Source of the DNA: Hymenobacter sp. H14-R3
Lineage (GTDB): Bacteria > Bacteroidota > Bacteroidia > Cytophagales > Hymenobacteraceae
Reading direction: 5' to 3'
NCBI RefSeq assembly: GCF_030063445.1
Contig: NZ_JASITD010000009.1
Coordinates: 1-64,000 of the forward strand
Length of the DNA: 64,000 bases
The notes under the pieces were generated by a model. It did no database searches, was not told the DNA's origin, and saw only the letters and a list, made by a program, of their open reading frames with translations. The translations under genes were made by a program, and so were the position numbers. Shown in pieces: positions 8,812 through 16,938 of this stretch; the stretch's first letter is position 1; each line of letters opens with the position of its first letter.

Positions 8812-9981
8812 TTATTTCCCCGCAAAAGCCTTAGCATCAGCTTCTTCAATAGTAGCGTCGCTCATAATAACCAACCGCTCCACCACGTTGCGCAGTTCGC
8901 GGATGTTGCCGCGCCAGTCGAGCCCTTGCAGGTACTTGAGGGCGTCGGCCGAGATTTTCTTGGGCTTGTTGCCGTAGTCGGCGGCGATGTCCTGCAAGAA
9001 CTTCTGCACCAGCTCCGGGATGTCCTCGCGGCGCTCGTTGAGGGAGGGCACCTGGATGAGAATGACGCTGAGGCGGTGGTATAAATCCTCCCGAAAATTC
9101 TTATCGGCGATTTCCTGCAGCAGGTTTTTGTTGGTAGCGGCCACCACGCGCACGTTCACCGAAATCTCCTTTTCGCCGCCCACGCGGGTGATTTTGCTTT
9201 CCTGCAAAGCGCGCAGCACCTTGGCCTGGGCCGAGAGGCTCATGTCGCCGATTTCATCCAGAAAAAGCGTGCCGCCGTCGGCCTGCTCAAACTTACCGAT
9301 GCGCTGCTTCACGGCCGAAGTGAAAGAGCCCTTTTCGTGGCCAAACAACTCGCTTTCAATTAGTTCGCTCGGAATGGCGGCGCAGTTCACCTCCACCATG
9401 GGGCCGTTGGCGCGGGGGCTGAGCTGGTGCAGCTGCCGGGCCACCATTTCCTTGCCCGCGCCGTTGGGGCCGGTGATGAGCACGCGGGCATCGGTGGGGG
9501 CTACTTTTTCGATGGCCTTGCGCACGGCGCCCAGCGTGGTCGAGCCGCCCACCATGTCGGAGCCGGTTTTGCCGGCCGTAGCGAGCTTCTTCTTGAGCGT
9601 CTTGGTTTCGGTCACCAACTTGCTGCGGTCCAGGGCATTGCGTACGGTTACGAGCAGGCGGTTGAGGTCGGGTGGCTTCGAGAGGAAGTCGAACGCGCCC
9701 TTTTTGGTGGCCTCCACGGCGGTTTCGATGTTGCCATGGGCCGACACCATGATGAAGGCCGCGTCGGGGGCCAGGGTGCGGGCGCGCTCCAGCACTTCGA
9801 GGCCGTCCATTTTGGGCATCTTGATGTCGCAGAGCACCACGTCGTACTTCTGCTGAATGAGCAGGTCGAGCCCCGCCGGGCCATCCTCGGCCTGGTCCAC
9901 GGTGTAGTCCTCAAACTCTAGTATCTCCTTGAGGGTGTGGCGAATAGCCTTTTCGTCGTCGATGATGAGAATGCGGGGCAT
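8812..9981 (-). CDS. NtrC-like response regulator, atypical, without DNA-binding domain
   Basis: 389 aa. Residues 1-120 are a receiver domain (DD at 8-9, phospho-acceptor Asp52, SKPP near 100). Residues about 140-365 are a sigma-54-interaction AAA+ domain: Walker A GPNGAGKE (171-178), Walker B GGTLFLDEI (237-245) and an R-finger region FREDLYHR. The GAFTGA loop is GSFTSA (218-223), keeping the Phe and Thr but not the second Gly. The protein stops 24 residues after NIRELRNVVER, so there is no Fis-type helix-turn-helix. It may work by protein contacts or bind DNA indirectly. No histidine kinase is adjacent. A REP hairpin lies 6 nt upstream of the ATG, inside the likely leader. Confidence 0.85.
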   Translation of the reverse strand: MPRILIIDDEKAIRHTLKEILEFEDYTVDQAEDGPAGLDLLIQQKYDVVLCDIKMPKMDGLEVLERARTLAPDAAFIMVSAHGNIETAVEATKKGAFDFLSKPPDLNRLLVTVRNALDRSKLVTETKTLKKKLATAGKTGSDMVGGSTTLGAVRKAIEKVAPTDARVLITGPNGAGKEMVARQLHQLSPRANGPMVEVNCAAIPSELIESELFGHEKGSFTSAVKQRIGKFEQADGGTLFLDEIGDMSLSAQAKVLRALQESKITRVGGEKEISVNVRVVAATNKNLLQEIADKNFREDLYHRLSVILIQVPSLNERREDIPELVQKFLQDIAADYGNKPKKISADALKYLQGLDWRGNIRELRNVVERLVIMSDATIEEADAKAFAGK

Positions 9982-9987
9982 AGGAAA

Positions 9988-10070
9988 GTGCGGTAAGCTT
10001 TAGCTTGCCGTGAGCAAGACAAGAGATAGGAATACGGTTCTGACCAACGGCAAGCTAAAGCTTACCGCAC
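9988..10070. repeat. REP family A pair, locus 2
   Basis: Forward unit 9988-10010 and reverse unit 10048-10070 form a hairpin with 23-bp arms and a 37-nt loop. It fills the space between the rnpB terminator and the regulator start codon at 9981, so it would be the 5' leader of that gene. Confidence 0.9.
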
Positions 10071-10107
10071 AAAAAAGGCGGCTGCCTCCTTGCGAAAGCA
10101 GCCGCCT
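10071..10107 (-). terminator. rnpB terminator
   Basis: On the minus strand GGCGGCTGC and GCAGCCGCC form a stem around an 11-nt loop, followed by six T residues. It lies directly downstream of the RNase P RNA. Confidence 0.85.
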
Positions 10108-10109
10108 AA

Positions 10110-10588
10110 ATTACGCAGTGAGCCGATAAGCCGGGTTCTGTCCGCCCCGAAGTGTCCTTCGGGGCGGCCCCACCATTTATCTAGGCCCGTCGTCGCCGAC
10201 GGGCTCCAGCGACCTACCCGCGAACCCGAGCGGGCCGCCCGGTGCCGCCCGCTCGAAGGCGGCCGACGTGTTCGCTTATTTGGTCTTGCAACCCCTGAGG
10301 TTTACCCAGCCGGCGTGGTTACCCAGCCGCTGGTGCGCTCTTACCGCACCTTTTCACCCTTACCAGTTCGGTAAATGAGTAAATGAGTAATTGAGTAAGG
10401 TACTCGTTTGAATACTTTACCCAATTACTCATTTACTCCCTTACCGTTTGGCGGTTATTTTCTGTGGCACTGGCTGTCCTGGCCCGATTGGCCAGTCCTA
10501 CCCGTTAGGTAGCAGGGCGCCCTGCGTGGCCCGGACTTTCCTCCCCGCCCGCATTTGCGTTGGGCGCGGCGGTGGGGTGGCTCACTGC
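10110..10588 (-). ncRNA. rnpB: RNase P RNA (class A)
   Basis: Catalytic RNA of ribonuclease P, which matures tRNA 5' ends. Read on the minus strand it has the 5' conserved GAGGAAAGTCCGGGC (about 10531-10545), the central ACAGAAAATAACCGCC, GGTAAGGGTGAAAAGGTGCG, and the 3' end ACAGAACCCGGCTTAT. The terminal helix P1 is explicit: 10579-10588 pairs with 10115-10124. A TACCTTTG promoter element lies just upstream and a rho-independent terminator just downstream. The variable P12 arm holds an unusually A+T-rich 78-nt hairpin (10369-10446). Exact ends are inferred from P1. Confidence 0.93.
10369..10446. repeat. A+T-rich hairpin inside the P12 arm of rnpB
   Basis: The two sides carry GTAAATGAGTAA and TTACTCATTTAC type sequence and pair over most of their length. 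Composition contrasts sharply with the G+C-rich RNA around it. It sits between the conserved ACAGAAAATA segment and the GGTAAGGGTGAAA segment, where P12 is known to vary in length. Confidence 0.75.
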
Positions 10589-10592
10589 GGGG

Positions 10593-10600
10593 CAAAGGTA
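10593..10600 (-). promoter_or_regulatory. rnpB -7 element TACCTTTG
   Basis: Exact TAnnTTTG match on the minus strand; the RNA 5' end predicted from helix P1 is 5 nt downstream, at the expected distance. This internally calibrates the promoter element used elsewhere in the window. Confidence 0.75.
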
Positions 10601-10697
10601 GGGCGCGCGCCGCGGGCGCGGGCGGCCGGGGTGAGTAAGATAGGCAGTAAGATAAGATAATATGCACTATGTCATAATAATCACTTATTTTGGCCGC

Positions 10698-12191
10698 ATG
10701 AAGCAATTGAACGCGATATATACCAGTGGCCGGCGGTGGGTGGGTACGTTGCTGGGCCTGGCGCTGGCCGGCGGGGCCCAGGCGCAGCAGGCCCCGCCGC
10801 AACTCCGCGGCACGTGGGCGGGCACAGTTACCAGCTACGGTACCCCGGCGCTGGTGCTGGTCAACTTCGATGCGCTGCACCAGCCGGGGGCGGGCAAGGC
10901 CACAGTGGCGCTGCCCAGCCTCGGGCTGCACGGGGTGCAGGTAGACCGGCTTACCCCCGAAGGCGATAGTATAAACCTGGTAATGAGTGGCTTGCCGGGT
11001 AGCTACCGGGCGCGCCTCACGGCCGATACCCTGGGCCTGGCCGGCTACCTGCTCACCGCCGGCCAGCGGCTGCCACTGCGCCTGAGCCCGGTGGCGCCGG
11101 CCCGGCTGGCGCAGCTGCTGCCCGCCCGCGCCCAGGCACCCAGGCGGCCGCTGCCCTACCGCGAGTTGCCCATCGCATTTGCCGGGGGCGCGGCGGGCGT
11201 TACGCTGGCGGGCACCGTTTCGGCCCCGCCGGGCTTGCGGGGGCCGGCGGTGGTGTTTATTTCGGGTTCGGGGCCGCACAACCGCGACGGCGAAGAGTTT
11301 GGCCACCAGTCGCTGCTGGTGCCGGCCGATGCGCTTGCCCGGCAGGGCTTTATTGTGCTGCGCTACGACGAGCGCGGGGTGGGGGCCTCTACCGGCCGCT
11401 ACGCCACGGCGGGCACTGCCGATTTTGCCCGCGATGCTGCCGCGGCCGTGCGCGCCCTGCGCACCGACCCGCGCCTGCGCGTGGGCAAGGTGTACGTTGT
11501 CGGCCACAGCCAGGGCGCGCTGGAGGCCGCGCGGGTGGCTGCCCAAGACCCCACCCTGGCCGGGGTGGTGCTGCTGGGCGGCATTGGCCAGCCGCTGGCC
11601 GGCATTTACCAGGCGCGCATGCAGGCCAATTTTCAGGGTCGGCTGGCGGCGGCTAGCCCCGCCGACCGGCCCGGCGTGGAGAAATACGTGACCCTGCACA
11701 ACCGCCTGATTACCATTGCTGCCACCCTGCCCGATAGCGCCGCCGCCCTAGCCCAGATGCAGCAGGAAGCGCCCGCGCTGGGCGTGAGCGCCGAGGAGGC
11801 CACTATGTACGCATCGTCGTACCTGGAGCCCACCACGCACGATATTCTGGCCCAGGACCCCACGCCCTACCTGCGCAAGATGCGGATGCCCGTGCTGGCC
11901 CTCACCGGCACCCTGGACGCCGAAACGCCCGCCGCCACCCAGCTGCCGGCCCTGCGCGCCCAGCTCAAGCTGGCCGGCAACCCGCACGTAACCACGCAGG
12001 AAATACCGCTGGTGAACCACTTTTTCCAAACCAACGCGCCGGGGCAGGAAAAGTCGCTGTTTGAGAATCCCGAAACCTTCGCGCCCGCCGAGCTGCGGCT
12101 GCTGAGCAGCTGGCTGACGCAGCAGGCGGGCCTGGTGCCCAGGCGCGGGCCCCGTAAAACGAGCCGGTCCCGCGTGGCTCAGGCGCGTTGA
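10698..12191 (+). CDS. Secreted alpha/beta hydrolase, S33 type
   Basis: 497 aa starting at ATG 10698, which gives a signal peptide ending AGGAQAQ; the upstream ATG at 10662 would bury it. Residues 30-170 are a beta-rich N-terminal domain (LRGTWAGTV...) common in these proteins. The hydrolase domain has the oxyanion segment FISGSGPHNRDG, the nucleophile elbow GHSQG (Ser271), an Asp in TGTLDAETP and a His in LVNHFFQ. Similar proteins are labelled alpha/beta hydrolase or serine aminopeptidase S33; the substrate is unknown. The gene is divergent from rnpB, with 97 bp between its ATG and the rnpB promoter. Confidence 0.85.
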   Translation: MKQLNAIYTSGRRWVGTLLGLALAGGAQAQQAPPQLRGTWAGTVTSYGTPALVLVNFDALHQPGAGKATVALPSLGLHGVQVDRLTPEGDSINLVMSGLPGSYRARLTADTLGLAGYLLTAGQRLPLRLSPVAPARLAQLLPARAQAPRRPLPYRELPIAFAGGAAGVTLAGTVSAPPGLRGPAVVFISGSGPHNRDGEEFGHQSLLVPADALARQGFIVLRYDERGVGASTGRYATAGTADFARDAAAAVRALRTDPRLRVGKVYVVGHSQGALEAARVAAQDPTLAGVVLLGGIGQPLAGIYQARMQANFQGRLAAASPADRPGVEKYVTLHNRLITIAATLPDSAAALAQMQQEAPALGVSAEEATMYASSYLEPTTHDILAQDPTPYLRKMRMPVLALTGTLDAETPAATQLPALRAQLKLAGNPHVTTQEIPLVNHFFQTNAPGQEKSLFENPETFAPAELRLLSSWLTQQAGLVPRRGPRKTSRSRVAQAR

Positions 12192-12399
12192 CAGGGCGCG
12201 TTGGCGAGCGGCCAAAGTGGGCCGGCAGTACCTTCCAGTACCTGCCGCACTGGTACCGAGCCGGCTGGCGGTTGCCGGAGGCTAGCCAGGGCAACTACCG
12301 CAACGACCAGCTTGCGTGGCAGTATTTAACTTAGTGGCCACTAAATCAACCTGGTACGTGCGGCCCTCGGCTGGCCCGCGCTTTCCTGCCTGTTTGTGC

Positions 12400-13401
12400 A
12401 TGAGCTCCAAACCAACGATTGTTATCACCTCCATTTTTGCGCCCACCGAAGCGGTAGCCAAGTTTGCGGCCCTGCCGGCGTACCAGCTGCTAGTGGTGGG
12501 CGACCAAAAAACGCCGCCCGACTGGCATTTTCCCAACGTCACGTATTTATCGGTGCGCGACCAGGAGGCCCAGGGGTTTCGGCTCACCACCAAGCTGCCC
12601 TATAACCACTACGGCCGCAAAATGGTGGGCTACCTGCTCGCCATGCAGCAAGGGGCCGGGGTGATTATCGATACCGACGACGATAATATTCCCTACGCCG
12701 GCTGGGCGTTTCCGGCGCTGGCGGGCGAGTTTGCCACTGCGCCGGCCGGCCGGGGGTTCGTCAACATCTACAAGAGCTTTACCACGCACCACATTTGGCC
12801 GCGGGGCTACCCGCTCGACCTTATCCGGGAGGCCGCGCACAACCTGCGGGCCGCCGACCTGCGCCGCCAGCCCAGCAAAATAGGTGTGTGGCAGGCGCTG
12901 GCCGACGGCGACCCCGACGTGGACGCCATCTATCGCCTGACCGATAACACCGAGGTTTTCTTCGATAAGCGCCCGCCCATTGTGCTGCCCGAAGGCACGC
13001 TCTGCCCGTTCAATTCGCAGAATACGGCCATTCGGCGCGAGCTGTTTGCCCTGCTGTACTTGCCGGCCTACGTCACGTTTCGGTTCACCGATATTTTGCG
13101 GGGCCTGGTGGCGCAGCCCATTATGTGGGCGCACGGCTACCGGCTGGGCTTCACCGAAGCCACCGTGCGGCAAGTGCGCAATCCGCATGATTATGTGAAG
13201 GATTTTGAGGACGAAATTCCGGGCTACCTGCATCCGCACCGCGTGGTGGCGGCCGTGACGCGCGCCATTGACCCGGCCGTGCCCGTGGCCCAAAACCTGC
13301 GTCGCGCCTACGCCGCGCTGGCCGCCGCGGGTATTGTGAGCCAACAAGAGCTGGAGCTGCTGGCCCTGTGGCTGGCCGATGTGCAGCGGCTGCTGGGCTA
13401 G
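12400..13401 (+). CDS. STELLO (DUF288) glycosyltransferase-like protein
   Basis: 333 aa. The start at 12400 is chosen because family similarity begins at once (KPTIVITSIFAPTEAV). Family signatures in order: VVGDQKTPPDW, VTYLSVRDQEAQGF, LPYNHYGRKMVGYLLAMQQGA and the metal/nucleotide-site DTDDDN. These match the STELLO/DUF288 domain known from plant Golgi proteins that assist cellulose synthase assembly and from scattered bacteria. It has no signal peptide or membrane segment, so it probably acts in the cytoplasm on a nucleotide-sugar or glycan. The neighbours give no pathway. Molecular activity is not established. Confidence 0.75.
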   Translation: MSSKPTIVITSIFAPTEAVAKFAALPAYQLLVVGDQKTPPDWHFPNVTYLSVRDQEAQGFRLTTKLPYNHYGRKMVGYLLAMQQGAGVIIDTDDDNIPYAGWAFPALAGEFATAPAGRGFVNIYKSFTTHHIWPRGYPLDLIREAAHNLRAADLRRQPSKIGVWQALADGDPDVDAIYRLTDNTEVFFDKRPPIVLPEGTLCPFNSQNTAIRRELFALLYLPAYVTFRFTDILRGLVAQPIMWAHGYRLGFTEATVRQVRNPHDYVKDFEDEIPGYLHPHRVVAAVTRAIDPAVPVAQNLRRAYAALAAAGIVSQQELELLALWLADVQRLLG

Positions 13402-13425
13402 CGGAGCATCGCCTCCCAAAAATCC

Positions 13426-13740
13426 TTACAAAAAGTCCTCGCGCACGGGGCTGAACGAGTTGAGCAGCACGCTAGCCTGCCGGGCTACCACGCCGTGCGG
13501 CACGTTGGGGGTGGGGCGCAGAGCGAGTCGCCGGGCCGCAGTATCCGCCGCGTTTCGCCGCCCACCGTGGCCTCAAACCAACGCTCTCTACGTACGAAAG
13601 CCGGCTGCGCACGTGGTGGTGCAGCGCACCCCGGCCCCAAGCTCAACTCTGACCAGCAACAGGTCACCGTGGTGGCTCCCAGCGTGCGGCGCACGCCGGG
13701 GGCCGTTGCCCCCAGCGCAAGGCGGTGGCGGGGCAAGAGG
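13426..13740 (-). pseudogene. Cupin-domain protein remnant, several frameshifts
   Basis: No single frame spans this region, but conserved cupin pieces appear in order across all three minus-strand frames: GVRRTLGAT, then DLLLVRVELGAGV, then LHHHVRSRLSYVES (the metal-binding HxH-type motif), then FEATVGGETRR and RPGDSLCAPP, then NVPHGVVARQASVLLNSF ending SPVREDFL and TAA at 13426-13428. At least three frame changes are needed. It follows the metallophosphoesterase gene on the same strand by 24 nt. It was probably a small single-domain cupin of about 110 aa. Confidence 0.8.
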
Positions 13741-13764
13741 TAGAGTTAACGCGTTTACTAGTAA

Positions 13765-14697
13765 TTAGTTAGCTCTGGGTGCCCACACCAGCTTAGCGGC
13801 GCTGAGCACCTGCTCGCCGTCCCAGCGGTAGCCGATGAGCTGGCCGCCCTTGGCCACGCTGTAATCGAGGCACACGGCGTAGGGCTGGAGAATCCGGGGC
13901 TCGCCGCGCAGCCAGTAGTGGCCAAAAAACACGGGCTTTTCGTCCTGGTAATGCCAGGGGTCGAGGCTGGTGGCGTTCACGGGCTGGTTTTGCAACTCGG
14001 GCAGGTCTTCGAGGTAATAGTCGCGGTAGGCGGCGGCGGCGGCGGGGTTTTGCCACCAGCGCACGCGCATGAGGTAGCGCTGGTGGCCGTCCTTGTCGTG
14101 AAAGCTAATGCCTTCGGGTAAAGCTACTTCGCGGCCTTTCAGCGTTACTTCGGTAGCCTCGTACTCGGGGCTGCCACGCCGGCTGGCCCGCAGCATAAAC
14201 GCGGGCGTGAGGCGCAGGCCGGGCAGCTCCTGGCGCAGGTAGGCGAGGTGCCGGGGCTCCCAGCAGGCGTGCACGGCCCGCAGGCCGGGTAGCTCCAGGG
14301 CCAGCGGCAGCGTGCGAAACCAGGCCAGGTGGCCCTGCCATTCGCGGTGCAGCTCGGGCGTGCAAAACTCCTCAATGGTGCGCAGGTGCTGCATGATGTG
14401 CCAGGGCCGGTGCGGCCGCAGGTAGCCCCCGGCCGGGTCTTTTTGCCAGAAAGCCAGCGCGTTATACTCGTGGTTGCCCAGGATGGCCAGCGCCGCGCTA
14501 CTCGCCACCATGCTGCGCACGAGCTGCAACGTCTCGCGGATTTTTGGGCCCCGGTCGATGTAGTCGCCCAGGAAGATTACCTGCCGCCCGGCCGGGTGGC
14601 GCGGCACGCCACTAGCGTCGGGGCGGTAGCCGAGGTGGTGCAACAAGGCGCGCAGTTCATCGGCGTGGCCGTGAATGTCGCCGATGAGGTCGTACAT
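13765..14697 (-). CDS. Metallophosphoesterase (PrpE/ApaH-like)
   Basis: 310 aa from the ATG at 14697, which places the first motif at the N-terminus. Calcineurin-like motifs: DIHGH (residues 7-11), FLGDYIDRGP and ILGNHE, then a central His region and GHYWLRGEP near the C-terminus. Layout is that of cytoplasmic serine/threonine or bis-nucleoside tetraphosphatases. The 81 nt before this ATG can be translated but have no family similarity. Substrate unknown. Confidence 0.85.
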   Translation of the reverse strand: MYDLIGDIHGHADELRALLHHLGYRPDASGVPRHPAGRQVIFLGDYIDRGPKIRETLQLVRSMVASSAALAILGNHEYNALAFWQKDPAGGYLRPHRPWHIMQHLRTIEEFCTPELHREWQGHLAWFRTLPLALELPGLRAVHACWEPRHLAYLRQELPGLRLTPAFMLRASRRGSPEYEATEVTLKGREVALPEGISFHDKDGHQRYLMRVRWWQNPAAAAAYRDYYLEDLPELQNQPVNATSLDPWHYQDEKPVFFGHYWLRGEPRILQPYAVCLDYSVAKGGQLIGYRWDGEQVLSAAKLVWAPRAN

Positions 14698-14846
14698 GGG
14701 ATGGAGAAAGAAGGTGAGGCCGGCCCGCCGCCAACTGGCTTGGCGGTGAGCGCCGCGCCCGGCCGGCGCACCGGTCAAAAGTCAGCCTGCCGCACCCTGT
14801 TGAGGCGCGGCAGGCTGGTTGGGTTTTGCAGGTGGTTTACGGCACC

Positions 14847-15296
14847 TTACCTGGCGGCCTGCTGCTGCTTGAGTGCGCGCTTGGTAAGCGGGAGCAGCTT
14901 ACCATCCAGGGTCTGGCTGTAAAAGTGCTCGGTTACGATGTGCTTCGAGCGGCTGTGCTGAATGGCCCGCTGGCGGCTATACGTTACGAGGTTATCTTGC
15001 TGGTGATGAACAGCATACGCCTTGCGCTCAACCAGGCGAAACCCCTGGCCTTTGGCATCGGCGTAGCCCCACACGCTGGTTAGGGGCACGCGATGCACCG
15101 CGTGCGTGTGCGCATTTACCACTTCCAGGTAAGCCAGTGAAGCAGCCAGCGCGCCCACGGTGCCCGGGTGTGCCGGCTGGTTGTGCACGTATTCCTGGCT
15201 GCTGGTATACACCCCCGGGTGGTGCTGTGCCCAACCGACCGTAGCCGAGGCCGCGGTCAACAAGCCAGTGGCCAGTATCGAAAATCGTGCGTTCAT
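14847..15296 (-). CDS. Hypothetical secreted protein
   Basis: 149 aa with a signal peptide (MNARFSILATGLLTAASATVGWAQ). The mature part has VYTSSQEYVHNQPAHPG, then LTSVWGYADAKGQGFRLVERKAYAV, a pattern seen in uncharacterised Cytophagales proteins in which a small periplasmic domain carries a W-G-Y-x-D turn. The tail is basic. No known domain recognised. Same strand as the Smr gene upstream, 67 nt away. Confidence 0.55.
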   Translation of the reverse strand: MNARFSILATGLLTAASATVGWAQHHPGVYTSSQEYVHNQPAHPGTVGALAASLAYLEVVNAHTHAVHRVPLTSVWGYADAKGQGFRLVERKAYAVHHQQDNLVTYSRQRAIQHSRSKHIVTEHFYSQTLDGKLLPLTKRALKQQQAAR

Positions 15297-15363
15297 GGGT
15301 GGGAAGGGTCAGGGGGGCTGGCCGGCGAGGCGTGCCGGCAGAAAGCAAGCTTTTTGGCCGGGC

Positions 15364-16584
15364 CTACTTCAGCCGCACCAGCGTAGCACCGTAGCCAAAC
15401 TTCTCTTTCTGCGCCTCTTCGAAGAACTTGATGTCCTTGTTGCGGCTCAGCTGGCGGTGAATTTCCTTGCGCAGCACGCCATTGCCCGCCCCGTGGATGA
15501 AGATGATTTCGTGCATGTTGGTGGCCAGGGCGCGGCTCAGCGCATCCTCAAAGGCATCGAGCTGGAGGCGCAGCATGGCCGTGTTGCTGAGGCCCTCGGC
15601 CCCCTCGGGGCGCAGGGCTTCGAGGTGCAGGTCAAACTCGTGGGGCGGGGCCACCAGGGCGGCGGCGGGCTTGGGCGGGGCGGGCGCAATAGCCGCGGGC
15701 ACGGCCAGGGGCTTGTCGCCGGCCAGGGCCTGTTGCAGCACGCTGGCCTGCTTGGTATCGAGCTTGGGCGCGGGGTTGGCGGCGGCTTCAAATGCGGCTT
15801 CGAGCGATGCCTCGGCCTGGGCCAGCTTCTCGGGGTTGAGGGCGGGCGCGGGGCGCTCATCAAGCTGAAACAAGTACGCCTCTTTGCCAATAACCGGCGC
15901 GGGCCGGCGGCTGGTGTAAAACGTGCTGGCCTTGAACGACTGGCGCTTGGTGAGCAGGTCGTAGGCCGTGTCGGCGTTCAGCTTAAAGCTCAGCAGCTGA
16001 AACACCACGGCGGGCCACTGCTCAAAATCCTTGAGGTGCAGGTGGGCCAGCGCGGCGCTGGCGGCCTTGGCCTTGAGCTTGTCGGCGGTCAGGGCGCGGT
16101 ACTTGCCCTGGCGCTCCTCGCCGTAGGTAAACACCACCTCGGCCTCGGTATTATTGAGCAGGTGCAGGGCCAGCAGCTCGGGGGCCTGGTGCACCAGGGC
16201 CAGAAACAGGCCTTTGGCGGCGGGTGGGGGCGGGGTGGCGCTGGCTGGGCGGGCGGCGGGCATGCCGGCGCTGGGACCGGCGGGCTGCGCCCTGGCCGGG
16301 GCGGCGGCGGGTGGCATGGCAACCCCGCTGCCCAGGCGCAGGGCCTTAGGCTGGCCGCCAGTGGGCTTGTTCTTTTTGCTGCCGGTGGTGGGGCGGGTTA
16401 TTTCGGGGGCGGGCCGGCGGAAGGCCTGGCCCTCCTCGGCGGCTACGGGCACGAGCTCGCGCAGCAGCACCGGAATGGTAAAGTCGTTGTCGATGGCCAC
16501 TTCTACCAGCTCGCTGTCGAGCACGCGGGTAATGATGCCTTCTTCGGTGCCCATGAGCAGCCGTACTCTATCTCCTACGTTCAT
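15364..16584 (-). CDS. DUF2027/Smr-domain protein
   Basis: 406 aa cytoplasmic protein. Residues 1-60 form the small beta-barrel start (MNVGDRVRLLMGTEEGIITRV). A Pro/Ala-rich linker runs about 60-120. A DUF2027 domain follows at about 120-260. A second Ala/Pro linker runs about 265-320. The Smr domain is at 325-406: FDLHLEALRP, IIFIHGAGNGVLR (the GxGxG-type loop) and GYGATLVRLK. Smr domains are nucleases or nucleic-acid binders in MutS2 and plant PPR proteins; in Bacteroidota this DUF2027-Smr form is common but its role is unknown. Confidence 0.85.
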   Translation of the reverse strand: MNVGDRVRLLMGTEEGIITRVLDSELVEVAIDNDFTIPVLLRELVPVAAEEGQAFRRPAPEITRPTTGSKKNKPTGGQPKALRLGSGVAMPPAAAPARAQPAGPSAGMPAARPASATPPPPAAKGLFLALVHQAPELLALHLLNNTEAEVVFTYGEERQGKYRALTADKLKAKAASAALAHLHLKDFEQWPAVVFQLLSFKLNADTAYDLLTKRQSFKASTFYTSRRPAPVIGKEAYLFQLDERPAPALNPEKLAQAEASLEAAFEAAANPAPKLDTKQASVLQQALAGDKPLAVPAAIAPAPPKPAAALVAPPHEFDLHLEALRPEGAEGLSNTAMLRLQLDAFEDALSRALATNMHEIIFIHGAGNGVLRKEIHRQLSRNKDIKFFEEAQKEKFGYGATLVRLK

Positions 16585-16938
16585 AAAAATGCAATTTTGG
16601 GTCGGTGCCCGGCCAGCAATTGGCTGGCGGGTGCGGGGGCTGCGGACCAGGGCAGGCCAGCGGCCCGGCGAGTGGGGCCGGGGCGGCGGCCCGCCGGTTG
16701 CCGCTAGCCTGCGTAAGGAATACGCGAATTAGCTGGTAAAGGTAGGCTTGGTGGGCAAGCGAGGTAAAAAACGCGGCTAAAAAGGGGGTTTTTGGAGCGC
16801 AAACGTTTGCAGCGCAGGCCCGTGAAATGCGCGTGAAACTGCGCAAAATGGCTCGCTACGTGTTGTATCTTAGCTGAATGCCGAACGACTGAGGTAGTAC
16901 TCACTCACTTGGCTTCCGAATCTTTCCCCACCCATTTT
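16585..16938. promoter_or_regulatory. Divergent intergenic region, Smr gene to amylase
   Basis: 354 bp without a gene. It holds a LacI-type palindrome at 16799-16810 and a weak -7 candidate TATCTTAG near 16866. Nothing else recognisable. Confidence 0.6.
16799..16810. promoter_or_regulatory. LacI-family operator GCAAACGTTTGC
   Basis: Perfect 12-bp palindrome matching the operator core of LacI/GalR-family regulators (PurR, MalI and CRE-like sites). It lies 128 bp upstream of the amylase start, so the amylase is probably under a sugar-responsive LacI-type regulator encoded elsewhere. Confidence 0.65.

Noticed and set aside
12192..12399. Possible gene remnant between the hydrolase and the STELLO gene
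   Set aside because: A short readable stretch (QYLPHWYRAGWRLPEA) has no clear family, start or stop context; not enough to call.
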